Below, piece by piece: positions 32,875-40,887 of a stretch of 64,000 nt of DNA. The stretch lies in the NCBI GenBank assembly GCA_905234075.1, contig CAJOGI010000003.1, positions 55,654-119,653 of the forward strand, in the 5' to 3' direction. The notes under the pieces were generated by a model. That model saw only the letters and a program-made list of their open reading frames with translations, made no database searches and was not told where the DNA came from. How positions within the stretch are numbered: position 1 is the stretch's first letter; every line of letters starts with the position of its first letter. Position numbers and translations under genes: made by a program. Origin of the DNA: an uncultured Synergistales bacterium. Lineage in GTDB: Bacteria > Synergistota > Synergistia > Synergistales > Aminobacteriaceae.

Positions 32875-33894
32875 GTGAAAGGAAAACTCGTCAGCATTAT
32901 TATTCCGACTTACAACGGCGAAAAATTCATAGAGAAAACTTTGTGCGCAGTCATTGAACAGGACTACGAAGACTTAGAAATAATTGTAGTCGATGACGTT
33001 TCGACGGACAACACCGTCCAAACGGTACGCAATTTTTTGGAAAAGAGCGGCAGAAATTTTCAGATCGTTCAGCGAACTGTCAACGGCCGTCAATCTGCTG
33101 CACGCAACACGGGGCTTCGCGCTGCAAATGGAGAATACGTGATATTTATCGATCACGATGACTTTATCGAAAAAAATTTTGTCTCTGAACTTTACAAAGA
33201 GATCGAAAATAAAAAAGCTGATTTAGTTTTCTGCGGCTTCAAATATTTTGATCCCAAAGAAAATAACTACAAGACCGGCATGTTGCTTGAAAAACCGCTC
33301 GGCTCTCCCGAAGATTATCTGCGCGAGTGGAGCAAAAATAAATTAGAGCTGTGGAGCATATGGAATTATATTTTTAATAAAGACTTTCTCATAAAGAACA
33401 AAATAAGATTTCCCGAAGACTGTTATATTTTAGAAGACTACGAGTTTATTCTTAAAGCTATAGCTTCAAGTTCAAAAATGTCGTCCGTCAACAAAGTTCT
33501 TTATACATGGGTGCATCATAAATACCAACAGCATGTAGTAAATTTAGCCGATAGAGAAGATTATAAAAATTTTGTGCAGACAAGAGCTGCTGCCCGGCGT
33601 GCAATGCGCTATATAATACGATACGTAAAAGACAGCCGCGTAAGGAAATATGCGTTAAAAGAACTTATCACGGACAGAATTTTGACACAATGCAAGCTCA
33701 CGACACGCGCAGGCGACCGCGAATATTACGACCGTATAATAAAAACTCTGAGGCACAAAAAAATCCGCGAGGTCATGCTGTGTTCAACCGCAAGATTTAT
33801 TTTATGGAAGCCGGAATGGTTTTTTAAGTGCTTAATGTTGCTTTATGCGCCCAGCCTTTATTACCGCAATTATTCGAGCAGAAAGAAGAAATAA
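32875..33894 (+). CDS. GT2 family glycosyltransferase 1
   Basis: The product has 339 aa from a GTG. It has the GT-A fold with IIIPTYNGEKFIEKTL at the start, the nucleotide-binding VDDVSTD (about 40), and ARNTGLRAANGEYVIFIDHDD with the metal-binding DHDD near 91. The C-terminal third carries YTWVHH and a hydrophobic KPEWFFKCLMLLYAPSLYY end. It adds a sugar from an NDP-sugar to a surface glycan. It is very close to the fourth gene of the cluster. It begins 44 bases after uvrC. Confidence 0.85.
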   Translation: MKGKLVSIIIPTYNGEKFIEKTLCAVIEQDYEDLEIIVVDDVSTDNTVQTVRNFLEKSGRNFQIVQRTVNGRQSAARNTGLRAANGEYVIFIDHDDFIEKNFVSELYKEIENKKADLVFCGFKYFDPKENNYKTGMLLEKPLGSPEDYLREWSKNKLELWSIWNYIFNKDFLIKNKIRFPEDCYILEDYEFILKAIASSSKMSSVNKVLYTWVHHKYQQHVVNLADREDYKNFVQTRAAARRAMRYIIRYVKDSRVRKYALKELITDRILTQCKLTTRAGDREYYDRIIKTLRHKKIREVMLCSTARFILWKPEWFFKCLMLLYAPSLYYRNYSSRKKK

Positions 33895-33896
33895 AA

Positions 33897-34679
33897 ATGC
33901 ACATAGAAAAATTATCTCTTTATATCGTTACATTTAACGAAGAAAAAAGACTCGGTGCCGTCATTGAATCAGCTAAAGATTTTGTCGACGAAATTGTCAT
34001 CGTGGATTCGGGAAGCACGGATAAAACAGAAGAGATTGCAAAAAATTACGGCGCAAAATTTATTTTTCATGAGTGGCAGTCAGTCGGTCATCAAGTGAAA
34101 TTTGCTGAAGAGCAATGCTCAAATAAATGGGTTTTGAGGCTCGACGCTGACGAAGTCTTATCGCCGGGCTTATGCGAAGAGATAAAAACAATAAAACAAT
34201 CAGGCACTAAAGACGGCTACATTTTACCAATAGGCGAAGTTTTTCCAGGCATGAAGCACGCAAATAAATTTGTCTGGCACTACCAAACAATCCGCCTTTA
34301 CAATCGCGACGCTTGGAGAAACAGCGGAGAATTTGAACACGATGACGTTGTAAAAGTCCGCCCCGACGCAACGCAGGGCAAGTGCAAAAATTTCATCGAC
34401 CACTATTCTTTTTTGTCTATTCATCACGTCATCGAGAAGAGCAATAATTATTCAGACTTAATCGCAAAACGCGCCTTTATCCAGAAAAAAAATTACTCGC
34501 CGTGCCGAATGATTTTCGCCGGAAGTCTTGAATTTCTGAAATATTATTTTTTAGGCAGATTTTTCCTGCTCGGCTGGTGGGGCTTCATTCACTGCGTCAA
34601 CATCAGCTATCTGCGATTTACAAAATTTGCAAAATTTTATGAGCTTCAGCACAATCCCAACGTAAGCATAAATGAATAA
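33897..34679 (+). CDS. GT2 family glycosyltransferase 2 (WaaE/KdtX-like)
   Basis: The product has 260 aa from the ATG at 33897, preceded by an AGAAAGAAG site. It belongs to the lipopolysaccharide core type: LSLYIVTFNEEKRLG at the start, DEIVIVDSGSTDKT near 38, and WVLRLDADEVLSP near 78 with the DAD metal motif. A hydrophobic stretch near 210-235 probably touches the membrane. The relatives act on lipid A-core, so an outer-membrane glycolipid target is plausible. It starts 2 bases after the first GT2 gene and overlaps the third by 8 bases. Confidence 0.82.
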   Translation: MHIEKLSLYIVTFNEEKRLGAVIESAKDFVDEIVIVDSGSTDKTEEIAKNYGAKFIFHEWQSVGHQVKFAEEQCSNKWVLRLDADEVLSPGLCEEIKTIKQSGTKDGYILPIGEVFPGMKHANKFVWHYQTIRLYNRDAWRNSGEFEHDDVVKVRPDATQGKCKNFIDHYSFLSIHHVIEKSNNYSDLIAKRAFIQKKNYSPCRMIFAGSLEFLKYYFLGRFFLLGWWGFIHCVNISYLRFTKFAKFYELQHNPNVSINE

Positions 34680-35679
34680 CTCCCCGTTGGTCAGCGCGGT
34701 TGTCCCTGCATTTAATAACGGGACGCACATAGCCGCAACTTTGAAATCAATAATTGCTCAAGATTATGAAAATCTTGAAATAATTTGCGTGAATGACGCT
34801 TCGACTGATGAGACGCTGAAAAATGCTGAAGAAGTCTTGAAAAATTCCGGGCGCAAATTCAAAATTATTAATCACGAAAAAAATTCGGGCGTATCGGCTT
34901 CGCGCAACACCGGCATAAAAAACGCGAACGGCGAATATATTTTCTTTTGCGACGGCGACGACTTAATCAACAAAAATTTTGTTACAGCTTTGCTTGAATT
35001 AATCAAAAAATATGACTGCGATATTTCATTCGGAGGCATGTTCGATTATTTTGAGGACGGAAGGCCGGAAAAATTTTGGCCTGTCAACATAAATTCAAAA
35101 AATCCGATGACGGGCAGCGAGGTTTTAGAACTGCGCATTAACAGTCCCGTCGTGCCTACCGTCTGCGCTATGATGTTCAGAAAAAAATTTCTCGATGAAT
35201 TTAATTTGTATTTTAGTGCCGGCTGCACAGCTTCAGAAGATACTGAATTTCAGATGAAAACATTGTGCCGCGCAAAAAAAATTTCATTCACTAGCGAATG
35301 TTTGTATATTTATGTTCACGGCCCGGAAATGGGAAGCATCAGGGACAATGACACCGCCGAAAAAAAATTAAGACGCTATATTGACAGCACTGACGCTCAT
35401 TACAGAACGGCGGAGTACTTGAGCGTTCACGCTCCGTCGGAAAAAATAAAATTTCTTGCTGAAAATATGATTATGCCCGAAGCAGTCATACGGCGGTTTA
35501 CGATTGCCGCAATGAAAAACGACAAGGACGCATATAAATCTTTATGCTGTGATAAAATCCTGCGTGAAATTCTATTTAGAACGCGCAAGATTTTTTTCAA
35601 GAAGCCTGAAGTTTTTTTTAAGGCTTTGATGATTCTTTTCGCGCCGGGTTTGTATTTTTTGATGAGGAGGAAAAAATAA
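34672..35679 (+). CDS. GT2 family glycosyltransferase 3
   Basis: The product has 335 aa. The ATG at 34672 overlaps the end of the previous gene by 8 bases. The GT-A motifs are VVPAFNNGTHIAATL, VNDASTDET and ASRNTGIKNANGEYIFFCDGDD. The C-terminus KKPEVFFKALMILFAPGLYF matches its siblings at 32875 and 35683. The donor and acceptor are unknown. Confidence 0.85.
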   Translation: MNNSPLVSAVVPAFNNGTHIAATLKSIIAQDYENLEIICVNDASTDETLKNAEEVLKNSGRKFKIINHEKNSGVSASRNTGIKNANGEYIFFCDGDDLINKNFVTALLELIKKYDCDISFGGMFDYFEDGRPEKFWPVNINSKNPMTGSEVLELRINSPVVPTVCAMMFRKKFLDEFNLYFSAGCTASEDTEFQMKTLCRAKKISFTSECLYIYVHGPEMGSIRDNDTAEKKLRRYIDSTDAHYRTAEYLSVHAPSEKIKFLAENMIMPEAVIRRFTIAAMKNDKDAYKSLCCDKILREILFRTRKIFFKKPEVFFKALMILFAPGLYFLMRRKK

Positions 35680-35682
35680 AAA

Positions 35683-36696
35683 ATGTCTTTGCCATTAGTC
35701 AGCGTGATAATCCCGACTTACAACGGCTCAAAGCGTATCGAAAAAACTTTGCAGTCAATTATCGCGCAGGACTATGAAAACATTGAAATTATTGTTGTTG
35801 ATGATGTCTCGACAGACAACACCGTCGAGGTCGTTCAAAACACTTTAGAGAACAGCGGAAGAAAATTTCAGATTATCAAACGCACCGTCAACGGCCATCA
35901 ATCAGCCTCGCGCAACACCGCCTTTCAATTCGCAAACGGCAAATATGTAATCTTTTTTGACCACGACGACTTAGCCGAAAAAAATTTTATCTCAAGATTA
36001 TGCGGTGAAGCTGAAGCGACTGACGCGGATTTTGTCTTGTGTAATTATTATCACTACTACGAGAACGAGAATAAATATGTGCCGATATGCCTCAGCTTCA
36101 AAAATTCTCCTGCCCCTTCTGAAGATTATCTGCTTGCTTGGACAAAAGAAGATAACATGACCCTGACATTTTGGACTATATGGCACTGCATTTTTAATAA
36201 AAATTTTCTTGAGAAAAATAAAATACGCTTCCCGGAAGACTGCTATCTCGCCGAAGACGTTGAATTTATGTTGAAGGCCGCCGCGTTCAGTTCGCAAATA
36301 TCATCAATCGGCGATTTTCTTTACACTCACGTTTTGCACTCGTCCCAACAAAGCCAAGCAGATATAGAGAGACGCAGCAATTATAAAATTTTTGAGCAGG
36401 AAGTCTTAGTTATGTGGCGGTCCGCACGCTGTATCATTAAACACACAAAAAACAAGCGCGTGAAAAATTTTGCATTAACTTTCTGCATAGCACGCAAACT
36501 CATTCAACAGCTAACAAGGGCCGCTAAGGCAGGAGACCGGGAATACTACAGCCTAAAGTTAAAACACCTGAAGCACAAAAAAATCCGTGAAATATTTTTT
36601 GGCACAGGCAAATTTATTTTCAAGGAGCCGGAATTATTTTTTAAGGCGTTGACAATAATTTTTGCGCCGGGACTGTATTTTAAGATGAGGCACTAA
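35683..36696 (+). CDS. GT2 family glycosyltransferase 4
   Basis: The product has 337 aa. GAGGAGG lies 13 bases before the ATG. It parallels the first GT2 of the cluster along its length: VIIPTYNGSKRIEKTL, VVDDVSTDNTVEVV, ASRNTAFQFANGKYVIFFDHDD and a conserved RFPEDCY block near 185. It ends KEPELFFKALTIIFAPGLYF. Tandem duplication of one ancestor is the simple explanation. Its last 17 bases overlap the convergent ispG. Confidence 0.85.
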   Translation: MSLPLVSVIIPTYNGSKRIEKTLQSIIAQDYENIEIIVVDDVSTDNTVEVVQNTLENSGRKFQIIKRTVNGHQSASRNTAFQFANGKYVIFFDHDDLAEKNFISRLCGEAEATDADFVLCNYYHYYENENKYVPICLSFKNSPAPSEDYLLAWTKEDNMTLTFWTIWHCIFNKNFLEKNKIRFPEDCYLAEDVEFMLKAAAFSSQISSIGDFLYTHVLHSSQQSQADIERRSNYKIFEQEVLVMWRSARCIIKHTKNKRVKNFALTFCIARKLIQQLTRAAKAGDREYYSLKLKHLKHKKIREIFFGTGKFIFKEPELFFKALTIIFAPGLYFKMRH

Positions 36697-37729
36697 CGCC
36701 GAAGAATCCCGGCAAAATATTTTCAAGTTCGTCAAATTTATACTCGCCTACAGATTTTCCCTCACGGAACAAGACCGCTCCGCCCGGAGTCCCTGCGATG
36801 CCGTATTGAGCGTGCCTGGCTTCCTTAGGGCCGTTGACCTCGCAGCCCATGACCGCGACTGAAACGCCGTCGGGAAGTTTTTTCAACAGCGGCTCAACGA
36901 CTTTAACAAGCCTCATTACATCGGCACGCCGCCTTCCGCAGGTCGGACACGAAATTAAATTTACTCCCCTCGTTCTAAGCTCAAGAGCCTTGAGAATTTC
37001 ATAGCCTACCTTAACTTCTCTTTCGGGTTCGTCAGTCAATGAGACGCGCAAAGTGTTGCCTATGCCTTTTGATAAAAGATTTGAAATGCACGCGGTGCCT
37101 TTGACTATTCCGCCGTCGCCCGGCCCTGCTTCAGTCAAGCCTATGTGCATTGGGAAATCAGGATAATTTTCTGCGATGAGCTCATTTGCTTTGACGCACT
37201 CAATGACGCTCGAAGACTTTGCCGACAAAATTAAATCCGTGAAATTTCTGCTCAATAACAATTCTGCCTGCTCCCTCACGGCGATAAAAAGAGCCTTCGC
37301 CCTGTCGCCTTCCGCCGCGTCAAGCTGAGCCTGCGAGATTGAGCCGCCGTTCGCGCCTATTCTTATGACAACGCCGAGATTTTTCGCGGCCGTTATGACA
37401 TCGTTTAATTTATTCAGCGGCATGTTGCCGGGATTTATTCTGATCGCACGGCAGCCGGCCTCCATTGCAAGAATAGCTAGAGCCGGGTCAAAATGAATGT
37501 CCGCCATGATTGTTAGTCTAGTGTGGTTGATCAGGTGCTTCAGATCCTCTGCAAATTTTGCTTCAGGAAGTGCCGCCCTTGCCATTTCACAGCCGACATT
37601 AAGCAAACGTTCACACTGCGCTAAAACTTCCTCGCGTTTGTCGAGCGAAATTTTCAACATGCTCTCAACTCTTACGGGAGCATCTCCGCCTATTGTCAAT
37701 TCATTAATTTTTACTTGTCTCTTACTCAT
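36680..37729 (-). CDS. ispG: 4-hydroxy-3-methylbut-2-en-1-yl diphosphate synthase
   Basis: The product has 349 aa. It reduces methylerythritol cyclodiphosphate to HMBPP in the MEP isoprenoid pathway. The N-terminal TIM barrel has VRVESMLK, PLVADIHFD-like (IMADIHFDPALA) and AIRINPGNM. The C-terminal iron-sulfur domain holds three cysteine ligands in ISCPTCGR (about 262-267) and AVMGCEVNGP (about 297). A [4Fe-4S] enzyme of this kind fits an anaerobe. The gene is convergent with, and overlaps by 17 bases, the last GT2 gene. TATAAT stands 8 bases before its ATG. Confidence 0.94.
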   Translation of the reverse strand: MSKRQVKINELTIGGDAPVRVESMLKISLDKREEVLAQCERLLNVGCEMARAALPEAKFAEDLKHLINHTRLTIMADIHFDPALAILAMEAGCRAIRINPGNMPLNKLNDVITAAKNLGVVIRIGANGGSISQAQLDAAEGDRAKALFIAVREQAELLLSRNFTDLILSAKSSSVIECVKANELIAENYPDFPMHIGLTEAGPGDGGIVKGTACISNLLSKGIGNTLRVSLTDEPEREVKVGYEILKALELRTRGVNLISCPTCGRRRADVMRLVKVVEPLLKKLPDGVSVAVMGCEVNGPKEARHAQYGIAGTPGGAVLFREGKSVGEYKFDELENILPGFFGVSASS

Positions 37730-37737
37730 AATTTATA

Positions 37738-37743
37738 ATTATA
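37738..37743 (-). promoter_or_regulatory. -10 box directly before ispG
   Basis: On the minus strand a perfect TATAAT stands 8 bases before the ispG start. No Shine-Dalgarno site lies between, which suggests a very short or absent 5' leader. The -35 is weak. Confidence 0.4.
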
Positions 37744-37816
37744 CAGCCTCGTGATATACTTTCAGATAAATCCAAGAAATTTTTTATTTTATTTTTTTTT
37801 AGGGAGGAAAAATTTT

Positions 37817-38815
37817 ATGAAAAAGTTTTTAGCTCTTGTTTTCGTCAGCACGCTCGTTTTGTCGTGCTCCGGCGCGTTTGCTGCCGACTATGAAATGATC
37901 GTAGGACACGCTCAGCCCGAAGGCAATCCGCGTTGGGTCTCAATGGAAAAATTTGCGGCAGATGTCGAGAAACTTACAAACGGCGGCGTTAAAGTTACCG
38001 TGTTCGGCAACGGACAGCTCGGAACAGAAAAAGAAATGCTTGAGCAGGTTGTTCAGGGAGTTGTTCAGGGTATGCGCGGCGGACAGTTTGACTTCAGTCC
38101 CCGTCTTTTAATGTTCACGCTTCCTTTCTTGACGAACACACGCGCAGAAGTTACAGCACTCTTGAAGAGCGACCTTGCTAAAAAAGTCTGCGCCGAAGCT
38201 GAAAAGACAACCGGCACTGTAATTATTAATCTTTGCGACGCAGGCGGCTATCGTCAGTTCTCAACGAACGCTCACCCGATTAAAAAGCCTGCAGACCTCG
38301 AAGGGCTCAAGATGAGAACGAACGGAATGAAGACTATCGACATGACGTTCAAGGCATTGGGCGCAACGACAACGACAGTCCCCTACGCTGATTTATACAT
38401 GGCACTCAAGACCGGCGTTGCTGACGGCCAGGAAAATCCTTGGGTAAACGTCGTCGGAATGAAATTCTATGAAGTCCAGAAATATTTTACCGGCGTTAAT
38501 TACCAGTTCCACCCGGATCCTTTCTATGTAAACGCTGAATGGTGGAAGTCACTCCCCGAAGAGTACCGCGCAGCAATCAGCAAAGCAGCTGAGGAAATGG
38601 GCGACTATAACGACGAACTCATCGACAAAAATTCCGAAGAGGCCCGTCAGACAATCATAAAGAGTGGTGCAGAAGTTTACATGCCGACAGCCGAAGAGCT
38701 AAAAGCCTTCCAAGAAGCAGCACAGCCCGTTTATAAGCAGGTAGTTGAAGAGGGCATCTGCACACAGGCGGAACTTGATGAAATTCTTGCGATCGTAGCA
38801 GGAGCTAAGAAATAA
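37817..38815 (+). CDS. dctP: TRAP transporter solute-binding protein DctP
   Basis: The product has 332 aa from the ATG at 37817, after AGGGAGG. A signal peptide (1-23, ending AFA) exports it. DctP-family blocks are GHAQPEGNPRWVSMEKFA, FGNGQLGTEKEMLEQV, GYRQFSTNAHPIKKPADLEGLKMR with the arginine that usually binds a carboxylate, and MALKTGVADGQENPW. It delivers an organic acid to DctQM encoded just downstream. A terminator-like hairpin (38834-38858) between dctP and dctQ should make the binding protein more abundant than the permease. Confidence 0.93.
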   Translation: MKKFLALVFVSTLVLSCSGAFAADYEMIVGHAQPEGNPRWVSMEKFAADVEKLTNGGVKVTVFGNGQLGTEKEMLEQVVQGVVQGMRGGQFDFSPRLLMFTLPFLTNTRAEVTALLKSDLAKKVCAEAEKTTGTVIINLCDAGGYRQFSTNAHPIKKPADLEGLKMRTNGMKTIDMTFKALGATTTTVPYADLYMALKTGVADGQENPWVNVVGMKFYEVQKYFTGVNYQFHPDPFYVNAEWWKSLPEEYRAAISKAAEEMGDYNDELIDKNSEEARQTIIKSGAEVYMPTAEELKAFQEAAQPVYKQVVEEGICTQAELDEILAIVAGAKK

Positions 38816-38833
38816 TTTTTATGCGTAAGACAG

Positions 38834-38858
38834 GCGGGCTTTTTTAAGCTCGCTTTTT
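38834..38858 (+). terminator. Partial terminator between dctP and dctQ
   Basis: GCGGGCTT (38834-38841) pairs with AAGCTCGC (38846-38853, one G-U), followed by T5. The position suggests stepped expression within the TRAP operon. Confidence 0.75.
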
Positions 38859-38884
38859 ATTTTTGAAATGAGGGAAAAATTTTC

Positions 38885-39379
38885 ATGAAAGATAATTTTT
38901 TAGAGAGAATTTATCTCGGCATCGGCGCGGCGGCTATGGGACTGCTTGCCGGTCTCGTAATCTTCACGGTCATAGCGCGTTATTGCTTCTCGCTCAGCTG
39001 GAAATCAGTTTCAGAATTTAATGTTACTCTGTTCGCCTTCACTACGTTCTGGGGAATGGGCGTAAATGTTCTGAAAGATGAACACGTCAGCATAACTATT
39101 CTGTCCGATAAATTCAGCCCGGCCGTTAAACGCTGGCTTAGTATCTTCAACGGCGTGATAGTTTTCATAGTTGACTGCGTATTCGTAAATTATTCGTGGC
39201 TCTACGCTCAGAGAATGGGAAAACAAATTAGTCAGGGAATGGAAATTCCTATGTTATATATGTATGGAATTATGCCGGTCTGCGGAATAATCTGCGCCCT
39301 TTGCATAATCATAAAAATAATTCGTGATTATAAAGCTCCGTTGTCAAAATTCGCACCGCAGGAAGGAGAAAATTTATAA
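38885..39379 (+). CDS. dctQ: TRAP transporter small permease DctQ
   Basis: The product has 164 aa with four hydrophobic helices, the DctQ form. The block WGMGVNVLKDEHVSI around residue 55 is typical of the loop between helices 2 and 3. It pairs with the large permease to carry the solute handed over by DctP with Na+. The next gene's ATG follows its stop without a gap. Confidence 0.9.
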   Translation: MKDNFLERIYLGIGAAAMGLLAGLVIFTVIARYCFSLSWKSVSEFNVTLFAFTTFWGMGVNVLKDEHVSITILSDKFSPAVKRWLSIFNGVIVFIVDCVFVNYSWLYAQRMGKQISQGMEIPMLYMYGIMPVCGIICALCIIIKIIRDYKAPLSKFAPQEGENL

Positions 39380-40663
39380 ATGGTAATCGTATTTTTATTA
39401 ATCGGCCTGATAGTTTTTGCTTTTCTCGGAGTGCCTCTTGCGTTCTCAATAGGCGCGTCGTGCATTTCGTATCTCTCTGCGGTTCGTCCGATGTTTTTAA
39501 CAATGATGCCCCAGCGAATTTGGAACGGCGTTTACAGCGAATTAATGATAGCTATGCCGCTTTTCATGCTTGCAGGCGAATTAATGAACACGGGCGGAAT
39601 TACGAAAAGAATTATAAATTTCTGCATGGAAATTTTACGGCCCATTCACGGCGGACTTGGAGAAGTCAACGTCGTCGGCTCTATGATATTCGGAGGCATT
39701 TCGGGCTCATCGGTCGCGGACACTTCCGCGCTTGGAAGCATATTAATCCCTGCAATGGAGAAAGAGGGCTATCCTAAGAGCGCGTCCGCAGGAATTACCG
39801 TAGCGTCTTCAACAATGGGAATGATTATTCCGCCGTCCACGCCTATGGTCGTTTACGCTATGGTCTCCGGCGCGTCAATCGGAGCTTTATTCATGGCCGG
39901 AGCAGTTCCGGGAATTTTAATAGGAATTTCGCAGACCCTTTTAGTTTTCTGGTTCAGCGTCAAAAACGGCTGGCACCCAAAGCAAATTCCCTTCGACTCA
40001 AAAAGATTCTGGGGGGCAATGTTCGCCGGAATACCTGCGCTTTTAATGCCGGTGTTCATAGTCTTATGCGTTTCGGGCGGTATCTGCACGGCCAGCGAGA
40101 GTGCCGGAGTTGCTGTGCTTTATAGCTTGTTAGTCGGCTTCTTTTTATATCGCGAGCTTACGTTAAAAGATGTCTGGGTCGCTCTCAAAAAGACTTTAAT
40201 TTCTTCATCGTCGGTAATGTTAATCATCGGCTTCACGCAGATTTTCACGTGGATTTTAACGATTCAGAAAGTCCCGGAAATCGTCGCAAACTTTTTCATG
40301 AGCATGAATATGTCGCGCGTGGGAATAGCGTTAATGTTCGACGTTTTAATATTGATAATCGGGACGTTTATTGACGTAAGCCCGGCAATTTTATTATTAA
40401 CTCCGATCATGCTGCCGGTCATGGAACATTTCGGGATCTCCGCGCTTCAGTTCGGTGCGATGATGATAACGGGGTTAGCTATCGGTCTTGTAACTCCGCC
40501 GGTAGGAATGTGCCTCAATGCCTGCAACAAGATTAACCGTATGCCCATCATAGATATTTTCAAAGGGGCTGCGCCGTATATTCTCTGCAATGTCATAGTT
40601 CTTATCGCGATAAGTGTCTGGCCGGAGCTCACTGCGTTTTTACCGCGCCTCTTGGGATATTAA
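39380..40663 (+). CDS. dctM: TRAP transporter large permease DctM
   Basis: The product has 427 aa and about 12 hydrophobic segments. Diagnostic blocks are FAFLGVPLAFSIG at the start, IAMPLFMLAGELMNTGGIT, FGGISGSSVADTSALGSILIPAM and IIPPSTPMVVYA. It is the channel half of the TRAP system and part of the ion transporter superfamily. AGGAG of the dctQ end is its ribosome-binding site. The operon ends with a terminator at 40706-40736. Confidence 0.93.
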   Translation: MVIVFLLIGLIVFAFLGVPLAFSIGASCISYLSAVRPMFLTMMPQRIWNGVYSELMIAMPLFMLAGELMNTGGITKRIINFCMEILRPIHGGLGEVNVVGSMIFGGISGSSVADTSALGSILIPAMEKEGYPKSASAGITVASSTMGMIIPPSTPMVVYAMVSGASIGALFMAGAVPGILIGISQTLLVFWFSVKNGWHPKQIPFDSKRFWGAMFAGIPALLMPVFIVLCVSGGICTASESAGVAVLYSLLVGFFLYRELTLKDVWVALKKTLISSSSVMLIIGFTQIFTWILTIQKVPEIVANFFMSMNMSRVGIALMFDVLILIIGTFIDVSPAILLLTPIMLPVMEHFGISALQFGAMMITGLAIGLVTPPVGMCLNACNKINRMPIIDIFKGAAPYILCNVIVLIAISVWPELTAFLPRLLGY

Positions 40664-40687
40664 TCGGCTTAACAAAAAAAACACTTA

Positions 40688-40696
40688 TGATATAAT
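40688..40696 (+). promoter_or_regulatory. Extended -10-like site after dctM
   Basis: TGATATAAT has the extended -10 form. It lies 10 bases before a terminator, so any transcript would be only about 35 bases long. Confidence 0.3.
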
Positions 40697-40705
40697 AAGC
40701 ACAGC

Positions 40706-40736
40706 AGTTCCCCAAAATCGAGGGGAACTATTTTTT
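40706..40736 (+). terminator. Intrinsic terminator of the TRAP operon
   Basis: AGTTCCCC (40706-40713) pairs perfectly with GGGGAACT (40722-40729), followed by ATTTTTT. Confidence 0.85.
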
Positions 40737-40779
40737 GGGGGACTACTTTGGGGACTACAAAGATCTAAAAATTTTTTAG
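40731..40779 (-). repeat. Partial, inverted copy of the GTAGTCCCC element
   Basis: On the minus strand it reads A6T5, then CTTTGTAGTCCCC, AAA, GTAGTCCCC and A-rich sequence. The left arm of the dctM terminator adds a third related block (TAGTTCCCC). The later part of the element is absent. Confidence 0.6.
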
Positions 40780-40887
40780 CGTTCAAAAAAATTTACGAAG
40801 CAATTAAAAAAAATTAGTGCGCAAATTTTTTCGGGCATCGTGAAAATTTTTAGATTATTTTTTTTTCGGTACTCTTGTAAAAAATAA

